A stretch of 11,071 bases of DNA from Planctomycetota bacterium (GCA_021780285.1 JAJXZA010000182.1:1-11071), one strand, 5' to 3'; positions 1-6,864 are shown, counted from the stretch's first letter. Notes: generated from the sequence alone by a model not told the origin. Made by a program: numbers and translations.

Positions 1-152
1 GGCGGCATCTTAGCCCAGTTCTGGATCAGCGAAAGCAGACAAGCAGCCTCTTTATCGTTTTTGGCAGTTGCAGCGCATTTTGCAGCGCTCAATTCTGAAA
101 TATGTGCTTTTGTTAGGGTTTTTGCCTTAGGTTCGACTCCCATCCCGGGCAT
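1..152 (-). CDS. Partial open frame running off the left edge; possible recombinase-tail remnant
   Basis: On the minus strand an open frame starts at ATG 152 (second ATG at 143) and is still open at base 1, giving 50 codons. The product begins MPGMGVEPKAKTLTKAHISE, followed by an alanine/lysine-rich part (SAAKCAATAKNDKEAA) and LIQNWAKMPP. It lies 6 nt beyond the hemL stop and in the same frame, so only that TAG separates the two. The first codons contain GGGAGTCGAACC, which resembles the reverse complement of a tRNA T-arm. About half the codons end in G or C, clearly less than in the neighbouring genes, which hints at transferred DNA. From memory, alanine-rich tails with a GVEP-like start and a W-x-x-L/M-P ending occur at the C-terminus of planctomycetal tyrosine recombinases; I cannot verify this here. 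No Shine-Dalgarno is visible, so it may be a decayed fragment rather than an expressed gene. Confidence 0.35.
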   Translation of the reverse strand, partial: MPGMGVEPKAKTLTKAHISELSAAKCAATAKNDKEAACLLSLIQNWAKMP

Positions 153-158
153 TGCGAT

Positions 159-1535
159 CTACCCTTGCGCCGCCGGCTGCTTAACCGCCTCAAATGCCTT
201 CGCCGCCGCTTCGACTGTCTGGTCAATATCCACCTCGGTATGTGCCAAACTGATAAACCAAGCCTCAAACTGCGATGGCGGCAGCATGACGCCGCCATCC
301 AGCATCGCCTTAAAAAAGCGGGCATATGCCTGCGTATCACACGCGAGTGCATCGGCATAATTCTTGATACTCTCCTTACCCGATTGTCCCGTAAAAAATG
401 GCGTGATCATGCTGCCGCACCGCTGCACCACCAACGGCACCTCAGCCCTGGCGGCAGATTTTTCCAAGCCATGCTGAAGCCGCGATCCCAGCGCTTCGAG
501 CACCACATAGGCATCCTGCGATGAATTAGCGGCATTGGCCGCGTCACCCGCAGCAGCTGATTGCAGCAATCGCAGCGTAGTTAACCCCGCGATCATCGCC
601 AGCGGATTGCCCGATAGCGTGCCTGCCTGATACACCGGCCCCGCCGGCGAAACCTGATTCATCAGCTCCTCGCGACCGCCGTAGGCGCCCACCGGCAGGC
701 CTCCACCGATAATTTTACCGAGGCATGTTATATCCGGCTGAACCTGCTGCAATTGCTGCGCACCGCCCAGCGCCACCCGAAAGCCCGTCATCACCTCATC
801 AAATATAAGAATCGCCCCATGGCGGCTGCACAGTTCACGCAAACGGGCAAGGTAGCCGGCCTCCGGCAAAACGACCCCGATATTCCCTAAAATAGGCTCC
901 ACAATCATGGCGGCAATCTGGCCGCCATGCTGCGAAAAAACAGCCTCTGCGGCCGCCGCATCGTTAAACGGTACCAGCAAGGTGTTGTTGATAACCGCAT
1001 CGGGAATGCCCGGGCTGCTCGGCTGGCCGTGCGTGGTCGCACCGCTGCCCGCCTGTACCAGCAGCGCATCCACATGACCATGGTAGCAACCGGCACACTT
1101 TACAATCAGCGGCCTTCCAGTGGCACCGCGCGCCAGCCGCAAAGCGCTTGTTACCGCTTCGGTGCCGCTGTTGACGAACCGCACCATCGGCACGCCGGGC
1201 ATAACTCCGGCTATGAATGTCGCCAGCGTAATTTCCAACTCGCTGCAACATCCAAATGACGACCCCCGACTGATTTGTTTGGCCACCGCCGCCCGCACCG
1301 CCGGGTGGGCATGGCCCGCAATCAGCGGCCCATAGCTCATCACATAATCAACGTAGTTGTTGCCGTCCACATCCGTCAGGTATGCCCCCTGCCCCGATTT
1401 TATAAAAACGGGCGACAACCCAACGCTCTTAAACGACCGCACCGGGGAAGAAACGCCTCCCGGCATAACCGCCAACGCCTGTTGATGCAGCCGCTCTGAC
1501 TTGCCGTACCGACGATTGTTCCTTGATTTCGCCAT
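159..1535 (-). CDS. hemL: Glutamate-1-semialdehyde 2,1-aminomutase
   Basis: This PLP-dependent cytosolic enzyme converts glutamate-1-semialdehyde to 5-aminolevulinate, the last step of the C5 route to haem and other tetrapyrroles. The 458-residue product has the family landmarks: MPGGVSSPVRSF near residue 24, the substrate-site stretch DYVMSYGPLIAGHAHP around 63-78, VNSGTEAV around 121-128, YHGHVDALLVQAGSG around 151-165, the PLP-contacting D246 in IFDEVMTGFR, and Schiff-base K274 in LGKIIGGGLPVGAYGG. It is about 30 residues longer than the usual 427 or so, partly through an alanine-rich insert (AAAGDAANAANSS) between the active-site core and the C-terminal domain. A TTG at 1556 would add 7 residues, but ATG 1535 (MAKSRNNRRYGK) is preferred. 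No Shine-Dalgarno precedes it, and a -10-like TAAAAT lies 7 nt upstream, suggesting a leaderless transcript. It is divergent from ribE. Confidence 0.96.
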   Translation of the reverse strand: MAKSRNNRRYGKSERLHQQALAVMPGGVSSPVRSFKSVGLSPVFIKSGQGAYLTDVDGNNYVDYVMSYGPLIAGHAHPAVRAAVAKQISRGSSFGCCSELEITLATFIAGVMPGVPMVRFVNSGTEAVTSALRLARGATGRPLIVKCAGCYHGHVDALLVQAGSGATTHGQPSSPGIPDAVINNTLLVPFNDAAAAEAVFSQHGGQIAAMIVEPILGNIGVVLPEAGYLARLRELCSRHGAILIFDEVMTGFRVALGGAQQLQQVQPDITCLGKIIGGGLPVGAYGGREELMNQVSPAGPVYQAGTLSGNPLAMIAGLTTLRLLQSAAAGDAANAANSSQDAYVVLEALGSRLQHGLEKSAARAEVPLVVQRCGSMITPFFTGQSGKESIKNYADALACDTQAYARFFKAMLDGGVMLPPSQFEAWFISLAHTEVDIDQTVEAAAKAFEAVKQPAAQG

Positions 1536-1542
1536 ATGCAAG

Positions 1543-1548
1543 ATTTTA
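1543..1548 (-). promoter_or_regulatory. Candidate -10 box for leaderless hemL
   Basis: The minus strand reads TAAAAT (5 of 6 to TATAAT). Its 3' end is 7 nt before the hemL ATG at 1535, so initiation at the usual distance would fall on or next to the start codon. No good -35 hexamer is seen at 16-18 bp. The nucleotides between box and ATG show no Shine-Dalgarno. Confidence 0.35.
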
Positions 1549-1616
1549 CAGACCAAGCAGCCTTTCGGCGAATGCCCAAACCACCCACCGCACCGTCGAG
1601 CGACATGCCTACTCTA

Positions 1617-1625
1617 TGTTACAAT
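1617..1625 (+). promoter_or_regulatory. Extended -10 box for leaderless ribE
   Basis: TGTTACAAT is an extended -10 element (TGn plus TACAAT, 5 of 6 to TATAAT). The hexamer ends at 1625, only 6 nt before the ribE ATG at 1632, so the predicted first transcribed base is essentially the A of the start codon. No -35 box is clear, as is usual for extended -10 promoters. No Shine-Dalgarno precedes the ATG, consistent with a leaderless message for ribE-pdxA. Confidence 0.45.
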
Positions 1626-1631
1626 GCAAAC

Positions 1632-2273
1632 ATGTTTACAGGGCTTGTACAAGCTGTTGGCTCCATCGTTGAAACCCGCCCCACCACGGCCGGACGGCGC
1701 CTGGTTATTGCGCTGCAAGGGCTGGCACACCGGGCGATTAAACTCGGCGATTCCATTGCCGTTTCGGGCGTTTGCCTTACCGTGGTGCAGTACGACGGCG
1801 CCACCGCCGGTTTTGACGTGGTGCGGCAAACACTGCGCGCCACCACGCTGGGCGACAAACAGCCAGGCGATGCTGTCAATCTCGAATGCTCGCTCAAAGC
1901 CGGCGACGAGCTTGGCGGCCACTTCGTACAGGGCCATATTGATACCATCACAACGGTGAAGCAAGTGCAGAGCCAACCTGACGATTGGCGCATTACTTTT
2001 TCTTTGCCGACCGCTTCGGCCCCGCTCATCGTGCCTCGCGGCAGCGTGGCGCTCGACGGTGTAAGCATGACCATTGCCGAAGTTACAGATCAAACATTTA
2101 CCGTAGCGGTTATCCCCGCCACACGCGAAAATACCACGTTGGGCAGCCTTGAGCCGGGCGATCAGGTTAACATTGAAACGGATATTCTGGTGCGATCCAT
2201 CCGGCATTATCTTGATATTATTTCTCCCGGACACCGCTGCAACGCGCCGACTGATTCTACGGTGAACGCATGA
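1632..2273 (+). CDS. ribE: Riboflavin synthase, alpha chain
   Basis: This enzyme dismutates two molecules of 6,7-dimethyl-8-ribityllumazine into riboflavin and a pyrimidinedione, the last step of vitamin B2 synthesis, in the cytosol as a trimer. The 213-residue product has the expected length and internal duplication. The first lumazine-binding barrel starts with the near-invariant MFTGLVQAVG and contains SIAVSGVCLTV (41-51) and GGHFVQGHID (95-104). The second contains PRGSVALDGVSMTIAEV (135-151), the IPxTxxxTTL stretch (161-170) and VNIETDIL (179-186). The start at ATG 1632 is fixed by MFTGLV; the frame is open further upstream (ATG 1536), but that part has no family similarity and would overlap the hemL promoter. 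The stop overlaps the pdxA start by ATGA, so the two are translationally coupled. The symbol ribE follows the Bacillus convention; the E. coli homologue is called ribC. Confidence 0.96.
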   Translation: MFTGLVQAVGSIVETRPTTAGRRLVIALQGLAHRAIKLGDSIAVSGVCLTVVQYDGATAGFDVVRQTLRATTLGDKQPGDAVNLECSLKAGDELGGHFVQGHIDTITTVKQVQSQPDDWRITFSLPTASAPLIVPRGSVALDGVSMTIAEVTDQTFTVAVIPATRENTTLGSLEPGDQVNIETDILVRSIRHYLDIISPGHRCNAPTDSTVNA

Positions 2274-3346
2274 GTGATTTTATACCCACCATCGGCATTA
2301 CCATGGGCGACCCGGCCGGCATCGGCCCGGAAGTTGTTGTCAAAGCGCTTGCCGACCCGGATATCCGCCGGCTCGCAAAGTTTGTCATCTTTGGCTTTAA
2401 TGAACTGCTCGCCTATGCCGCCGACCTTGCCGAGATAGACCCCTTCTGGTGGCGCGATCACCACGAGCGGATGCGTCCCTACGACCATGATGTGGTCGTG
2501 CTCGATTACGACGAATACGCCTTTATGGGCAATGAGACCAAAGGGCCTTCTAAACCAGGCGGCCAGGCGTCGGCCCAATTTGTTTTTGACGCCCTGCGCG
2601 CCGCCACTGATAAAAAAATTGACGCCATGGTCACCGGCCCCATCTGCAAAGAAAGCTGGAAGCTCGCGGGTTTTCATCGCTGGCCCGGCCATACCGAAAT
2701 GCTCGCCGAAAAAACCGGCGTCAAGCGCTACGCCATGATGTTCGCCGCCGCCCCTCCCGCCGGTCCCACGCCCGGTGCCAGCCCCATGCCGCACAAGGGC
2801 CTGCGCGTGGTATTGTGCACCATTCACGAACCTTTGCTTGAACTACGCCACAGTTTTTACATCGGCCGGGTATTCGACCCCATTGATTTGGCCCATCAGG
2901 CCTTACGCGAATGGTTCGGTATTGAAAAACCCCGAATCGCCGTTTGCGGCCTCAACCCGCACGCCGGTGAAAATGGCCAGTTCGGCGATGAAGAGCAGCG
3001 CATCATCACCCCCGCCATTAACATGGCCCGCAGCCACGGCATGGACGTGCAGGGACCTTTCAGCGCTGACACTATTTTTTATAAAGCAGCCCAGGGTGCC
3101 TTTGATATTGTCGTGGCCATGTACCACGATCAAGGCCTCATACCCGTCAAGCTGCTCGACTTTCATAACAGCGTCAATCTCACACTCGGCTTGCCCATTG
3201 TGCGTACCAGCGTGGACCACGGTACCGCCTTTGATATCGTTGGCCGCAACAAGGCAAACCCCGGCAGCATGAAGGCCGCCATCCGCATGGCCTGCCAGAT
3301 CGCCGCCGGTGTACGGCAGCGGCGTATAAAAAATTCCGCTCAATAG
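2270..3346 (+). CDS. pdxA: 4-hydroxythreonine-4-phosphate dehydrogenase
   Basis: This metal-dependent NAD(P) enzyme oxidises 4-phosphohydroxy-L-threonine, which decarboxylates to 3-amino-2-oxopropyl phosphate, in the DXP-independent-of-Pdx1 branch of pyridoxal phosphate synthesis (the PdxA/PdxJ pathway). The 358-residue product has ITMGDPAGIGPE at 10-21, VTGPICKESW around 121-130, GHTEMLAEKTG around 140-150, GLNPHAGENGQFGDEE around 227-242, MYHDQGLIPVKLL around 284-296 and VDHGTAFDIVGRNKANPGSM around 315-334. The metal-binding histidines correspond to H186 (TIHEPL), H231 (NPHAG) and H286 (MYHDQG). It is about 30 residues longer than E. coli PdxA (329), with a proline/glycine-rich insert at about 162-177 (PPAGPTPGASPMPHKG). 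The ATG overlaps the ribE stop, and GGTGA four bases upstream inside ribE may act as the ribosome-binding site. A product of this pathway, PLP, is the cofactor of the adjacent HemL. Confidence 0.96.
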   Translation: MSDFIPTIGITMGDPAGIGPEVVVKALADPDIRRLAKFVIFGFNELLAYAADLAEIDPFWWRDHHERMRPYDHDVVVLDYDEYAFMGNETKGPSKPGGQASAQFVFDALRAATDKKIDAMVTGPICKESWKLAGFHRWPGHTEMLAEKTGVKRYAMMFAAAPPAGPTPGASPMPHKGLRVVLCTIHEPLLELRHSFYIGRVFDPIDLAHQALREWFGIEKPRIAVCGLNPHAGENGQFGDEEQRIITPAINMARSHGMDVQGPFSADTIFYKAAQGAFDIVVAMYHDQGLIPVKLLDFHNSVNLTLGLPIVRTSVDHGTAFDIVGRNKANPGSMKAAIRMACQIAAGVRQRRIKNSAQ

Positions 3347-3419
3347 ACAAACTTTTGGTGCAAGCCGCATATCCGTCCGTTTTTCCTGTTAAACAATCTC
3401 AACAACCTGCGAGGTCGCC

Positions 3420-4880
3420 TTGAACCAGCCAACCCAAACCACCACCCCGCCAAATGCAGCAGATCCTTTCTCTAAACCACCTCCCAGGCCGCTGCCGCGC
3501 TGGTCGCACTGGATTGTATGGTGTGTCGCCGGTGTCACATTTTTAATTTGCGGCCTGCAGGACCGCCGCCGCGTGCTGCATACCATGCATCTTGCGGTAC
3601 AAAATTACATCAACGATTTTGACCGCTGGATGCACATGCTGCCGGGCTTTTTGTTTGACCATCATCCCATGATTAACGACCTGTGGCCCATGCCGCCAAC
3701 CACGCTCGGACTGCTGGCGCCGTTTGCATGGGTCTCACCGGCCAACGCCCAGCTTATATGGGCTTTGTGCAAGCTCCCCATGGTCATGCTTATTTTTTAC
3801 CTTTGCAGGTCCATGGTACGTCAGGCCGGCTCGCGCTTTGAGTGGCCCGCGCTTGTACTGCTGGGGCTTATCTGGTTTTGGCCCATTATCGGCGACGTCC
3901 AGGAAGGACAAATGAACCTGTTTATGCTTACGCCCATGGTCATCGGCCTGTGGCTGGCGCAGTTGGACGAATCCTGGGCCAACTGGCCGGCCGGCTTCAT
4001 GCTGGCGCTGGCCGTATGCATTAAAGTTACGCCGGTTATCTTTCTGGTGTACATGCTCTGGCGGCGCCGTTGGTCCGTCGGGGTTGCCATGGTGGTGGGC
4101 ATGGCATTCTGGATTTTTGGCTTTGGCACGCTTTGCTTCGGCTGGTCGCAGAATCTCGCCTGGTGGCACCAGTGGACTGACATCATGATTACGCCTTACG
4201 TCCTTAAGGGAACCGTCGCCGTCTCTTCCGGCGAATCTATTCCGAGCTTTCTTAATCGCCTGCTCACGCATACACCCGCATTCGTAAGCCTTGCGGGCGG
4301 CAAGCATATTAATCATTACTGCAATGTTCTTAACCTGCCTGAACCCATTGCCCGGCATATTATTCGCGGCCTTTTGGTGTGTATAGGCATTATTGGCCTC
4401 ATCTGGATGCGACGGCCATTGCCTTCGCTGCGCTGCCGCCGATACATTTTGGAGCTTGGAGCCATTGCCGCGTTTATGCTTTGGGCGGAAGAGTGGAGTT
4501 GGGTGCCGCACTATGTAACGCTCGTGTTAACGCTTAGCGCAGCGGTGATGATCTTATGCGATGTTGAGGCTTCTACCGCAGCTCGGCGGCGCGTGCTCTA
4601 CGCCCTCATTGCCGCCGCCGTGCTTATGCTCTTCACGTCTGACATTGACAAAATCTTTGGCCACAACGGCCCCAACTGGGGCCGCACCATTGACCCGGTG
4701 CTTTTTGCCGGCATTATTCTGGTATGGGCCATTATGTTCAGCGGCTATCCTGACACCATTGCCCGCAAAATCGGCGAGCCGGAATATGCCTGGCATACGC
4801 CGGAGCTTACGAACCCTGTCCAGGTAAAGGGCGGCCAACCGGTTGAGGCCGGCACTGGCGCAGAACGTCATCGTACATGA
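3420..4880 (+). CDS. Polytopic membrane glycosyltransferase, GT87/DUF2029-like
   Basis: The 486-residue product is an integral membrane protein with roughly ten hydrophobic segments, the first at about residues 30-46. It resembles the GT-C fold DUF2029/GT87 family, polyprenyl-phosphate-sugar-dependent mannosyltransferases of envelope glycans. Family-like features are acidic residues in NDFDRW (65-70) just after the first membrane segment (candidate catalytic site), a PPTTLGLLAPFAWVSP segment (92-107), EGQMNLFML (162-170), AVCIKVTPVIFLVYMLWRRRW (198-218), and GESIPSFLNRLL at the place where GT87 proteins have a NQS-like motif. The N-terminal 25 residues are proline/threonine-rich and probably cytoplasmic, and the last 40 are hydrophilic. 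The start is TTG 3420, preceded by GAGGT (3411-3415) at good spacing; the next in-frame ATG would remove the first membrane helix. It lies 73 bp after pdxA and may be co-transcribed. The substrate cannot be told from sequence. Confidence 0.72.
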   Translation: MNQPTQTTTPPNAADPFSKPPPRPLPRWSHWIVWCVAGVTFLICGLQDRRRVLHTMHLAVQNYINDFDRWMHMLPGFLFDHHPMINDLWPMPPTTLGLLAPFAWVSPANAQLIWALCKLPMVMLIFYLCRSMVRQAGSRFEWPALVLLGLIWFWPIIGDVQEGQMNLFMLTPMVIGLWLAQLDESWANWPAGFMLALAVCIKVTPVIFLVYMLWRRRWSVGVAMVVGMAFWIFGFGTLCFGWSQNLAWWHQWTDIMITPYVLKGTVAVSSGESIPSFLNRLLTHTPAFVSLAGGKHINHYCNVLNLPEPIARHIIRGLLVCIGIIGLIWMRRPLPSLRCRRYILELGAIAAFMLWAEEWSWVPHYVTLVLTLSAAVMILCDVEASTAARRRVLYALIAAAVLMLFTSDIDKIFGHNGPNWGRTIDPVLFAGIILVWAIMFSGYPDTIARKIGEPEYAWHTPELTNPVQVKGGQPVEAGTGAERHRT

Positions 4881-4944
4881 CCCATGCGGCCGCGATTTAA
4901 AGCAAAATGCCCCATCGCCCAACGACGCGCCGCGCGGTGAAGCT

Positions 4945-4975
4945 GCGTTGGCCGCCCCGGCCGGCGCGCCAGCGC
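4945..4975. terminator. GC-rich inverted repeat between convergent genes
   Basis: GCGTTGGC (4945-4952) pairs with GCCAGCGC (4968-4975) over 8 positions with one G-U, and a smaller GCC/GGC stem fits inside. It lies between the convergent glycosyltransferase and helicase genes. Neither strand has a clear run of T after it, so it is at best a weak or Rho-assisted terminator. The rest of 4881-5062 holds nothing I recognise. Confidence 0.25.
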
Positions 4976-5062
4976 TGCCAGGTCACCCGGTTAAGCCAAT
5001 GCGCACGAAGATTACCGCGTGCCGAATAGTGTTGTCTGATAGATAATGTCGCGGTACCGAGT

Positions 5063-6568
5063 TTACCGATTGCCGCGCGACTCGCCAAAGCGGCCATATC
5101 CGCTGGGGCGGTTTGGCCCACGGCCAGGCCGCCCCTGATGCTTAAACCCGCCTTGCGGTTTGGGTCTGCCATGGCGTGCCCCGCCGCCTCCAGATCGGCC
5201 GACACCGTCCGCCGCCCCCTGATTTTCTCGTGGCCGCTGGCCTGCGTTCGCAGCATGCTTGGGTTCGTGCCACGTCCGGTCCTTATGTCCTTGGTGACCC
5301 GCTTGGCCGCCTCTACCGCGATCGTGCATTTGACGCTGCCCTTGATTTTCACGTTCCTGCGCTTTGCGCTGCCTGATAGCGGCAATGCGCTGGGCCAGTG
5401 GAATTTCAAGTTTTTCCGCAGGTTGTTGGTTGTAATTAAAATTGGGCAGCGTAACCCGCGGCAGGCGATTGCCAATGGCTCTTTCAATGATGCGCACATT
5501 GCTCTCTTCATCCGGCGATACAAACGTAAACGCATCGCCCGTGGCCGCAGCGCGGCCGGTGCGGCCCACGCGGTGGATGTAATCTTCGGCAATATGCGGG
5601 CAGTCAAAATTTATCACATGCGAGACTTCGCTGATGTCTATGCCGCGGGCCGCAATGTCGGTGGCCACCAGCACCCGAAACTTGCCGGCCTTAAACCCCG
5701 CCAAAGCAGCGGTGCGCTGCGCCTGCGAGCGGTTGCCGTGAATGCGGGCGCTGGCCACACCCTGGCGTTCGAGAAAGTCTGCCACGCGATTAGCCCGGTG
5801 TTTGGTGCGCGTAAAGCAGATCACCGATTCCAACTGCTGATTTTTAAGCAATTCCACCAGAAGATGCTGTTTGAGATGTTGCCCCACCGGGTAAATCGCC
5901 TGCGTAATGCCGGCCGCGGGAGCCGCCTTGCGCTCCATCTGTATCACCACCGGATTTTTCAATAGATCGTTGGCCAGGCTCCGAATTTCCGCGGGCATCG
6001 TTGCTGAAAAAAACAGCGTCTGCCGCTTCACCGGCAGCACCTTCAAAATACGTCGTATGTCGGGTAAAAAACCCATATCAAGCATGCGATCCGCTTCGTC
6101 AAGCACCAGCACTTCAATGGCGGATAAATCGGCATACGAGTTGCGAAGATGATCGAGCAGTCTGCCGGGGGTGGCAATGAGAATATCCACGCCTGTCCGG
6201 AACGCGTGTTCCTGCGGCCCCATTGCTACGCCACCAATTATGATGGCCCCTGAAAGCGGTGTATGCGTGGCCATTTCCACCAGATTTTGGTGAATTTGCG
6301 CTGCAAGCTCGCGCGTGGGTGTGAGCACCAGCGCCCGAACACGCCGACGGCCGGCCCCTCCGACGGGCCGATGCGTCATTAAATGATGCATCGTGGGCAG
6401 CATAAAGGCCGCGGTTTTGCCGGAACCTGTCGCGGCGCAGCCTAAAATATCATGCCCTTTGAGCGCTGGCGGTATCGCATCCGCCTGAATGGGCGTAGGG
6501 CGGGTAAAGGCCAGGTCGCGTACGCCCGCAACGATGTCGGGATGTAAACCAAATGCCGCAAATGGCAT
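5063..6568 (-). CDS. rhlE: RhlE-type DEAD-box ATP-dependent RNA helicase
   Basis: This protein unwinds or remodels RNA using ATP, in roles such as ribosome assembly, RNA decay and cold adaptation. The 501-residue product has all helicase motifs in order: Q motif (FGLHPDIV to RPTPIQ, 6-28), Walker A AATGSGKT (45-52), PTRELA (84-89), TPGR (133-136), DEAD (157-160), SAT (188-190), HGNRSQ (277-282), TDIAARGID (303-311) and HRVGRTGR (332-339). From about residue 390 it ends in a disordered, basic Gly/Arg/Gln/His-rich tail that likely binds RNA, as in many RhlE proteins. The start is ATG 6568 (MPFAAFGL), because GGAG lies 8 nt upstream; a longer frame to 6598 adds 10 residues without family similarity. 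A promoter about 110 bp upstream gives a leader of roughly 100 nt. It is transcribed alone, divergent from the chaperone gene. The assignment to RhlE rather than another DEAD-box subgroup is from overall resemblance. Confidence 0.93.
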   Translation of the reverse strand: MPFAAFGLHPDIVAGVRDLAFTRPTPIQADAIPPALKGHDILGCAATGSGKTAAFMLPTMHHLMTHRPVGGAGRRRVRALVLTPTRELAAQIHQNLVEMATHTPLSGAIIIGGVAMGPQEHAFRTGVDILIATPGRLLDHLRNSYADLSAIEVLVLDEADRMLDMGFLPDIRRILKVLPVKRQTLFFSATMPAEIRSLANDLLKNPVVIQMERKAAPAAGITQAIYPVGQHLKQHLLVELLKNQQLESVICFTRTKHRANRVADFLERQGVASARIHGNRSQAQRTAALAGFKAGKFRVLVATDIAARGIDISEVSHVINFDCPHIAEDYIHRVGRTGRAAATGDAFTFVSPDEESNVRIIERAIGNRLPRVTLPNFNYNQQPAEKLEIPLAQRIAAIRQRKAQERENQGQRQMHDRGRGGQAGHQGHKDRTWHEPKHAANAGQRPRENQGAADGVGRSGGGGARHGRPKPQGGFKHQGRPGRGPNRPSGYGRFGESRGNR

Positions 6569-6677
6569 ATTCTGCACTCCATGCACCCAACAAGCCACAT
6601 GACAGTGGTTCGCGGGTTAAAATTCCAGCGCTGTTAACTCAACTGCGAGGGGTTCACCGCCGGCGGGATTGCCCAAT

Positions 6678-6706
6678 AGTATAGACGCTTTACCATTAAT
6701 TAACAA
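6678..6706 (-). promoter_or_regulatory. Candidate sigma-70-type promoter of the helicase gene
   Basis: On the minus strand, -35 TTGTTA (6706-6701, 4 of 6 to TTGACA) is separated by exactly 17 bp from -10 TATACT (6683-6678, 5 of 6 to TATAAT). Transcription would start near 6671 and leave a leader of about 100 nt before the ATG at 6568. That leader contains the palindrome CCGCCGGCGG (6657-6666) and a GTTAA/TTAAC inverted repeat near 6617-6639. Confidence 0.5.
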
Positions 6707-6761
6707 ACCCCCATTTGGCATGCTTGCAGGCTACGCCATTTTTCGACACTGGTTTATCCGC

Positions 6762-6790
6762 TCGTCAGCCGATAAAATAACCGGTATTAT
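6762..6790 (+). promoter_or_regulatory. Candidate promoter of the chaperone gene
   Basis: TATTAT (6785-6790, 5 of 6 to TATAAT) has a weak -35, TCGTCA (6762-6767, 4 of 6), at 17 bp. The start would be near 6797, inside the palindrome at 6793-6807. The leader to the GTG at 6871 would be about 75 nt. Confidence 0.4.
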
Positions 6791-6807
6791 CTCGGCAGTG
6801 ACTGCCG
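6768..6807. promoter_or_regulatory. Overlapping inverted repeats, candidate operator
   Basis: CGGCAGTGACTGCCG (6793-6807) is a perfect palindrome of two 7-bp arms around one base, sitting at the predicted transcription start of the chaperone gene. A second, imperfect inverted repeat pairs GCCGATAA (6768-6775) with TTATCTCGGC (6787-6796, one bulged T) and brackets the -10 box. The two share CGGC at 6793-6796. The placement fits a repressor site; the regulator is not identifiable. Confidence 0.4.
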
Positions 6808-6857
6808 AAAAATGAGCGTACCGTGCCCTGCCAAAGGGCGGCATCGCTCAAAAAAAT

Positions 6858-6864
6858 AGAGGAG
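6858..6864 (+). promoter_or_regulatory. Strong Shine-Dalgarno deciding the GTG 6871 start
   Basis: AGAGGAG is followed by a 6-nt spacer (TTTTTA) and GTG 6871. It sets the start of the chaperone 16 codons inside the longest open frame. Confidence 0.8.

Noticed and set aside
68..88. 9-bp direct repeat TTGCAGCGC at 68-76 and 80-88
   Set aside because: It is explained by a repeated Ala-Ala-Lys/Thr codon pattern in the minus-strand frame; not enough copies for a CRISPR or iteron array.
75..151. Complete tRNA gene on the plus strand ending near 151
   Set aside because: Only a T-loop-like string and a possible acceptor end are present. The T-stem has two mismatches, and no matching 5' acceptor, D-arm or anticodon arm is found.
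110..155. 3' end of tmRNA
   Set aside because: The expected CTCCACCA-type end and a GC-rich T-stem are absent, and the 5' half would lie outside the window.
1536..1631. N-terminal extension of riboflavin synthase from ATG 1536
   Set aside because: The family begins at MFTGLV; the extension has no similarity and covers the divergent promoters.
1614..2234. 206-codon minus-strand frame opposite ribE
   Set aside because: Covers the ribE coding region without any family similarity; a shadow.
2207..2827. 206-codon minus-strand frame opposite pdxA
   Set aside because: Shadow of pdxA in another frame; Gly/His/Val-rich with no recognisable domain.
3735..4511. 258-codon minus-strand open frame opposite the glycosyltransferase
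   Set aside because: Histidine/proline/lysine-rich composition typical of an antisense shadow of a membrane protein; the opposite strand encodes consistent transmembrane segments.
5138..5965. 275-codon plus-strand open frame opposite the helicase
   Set aside because: It lies wholly antisense to the well-supported DEAD-box gene, has no motifs, and such shadows are expected in GC-rich codon usage.
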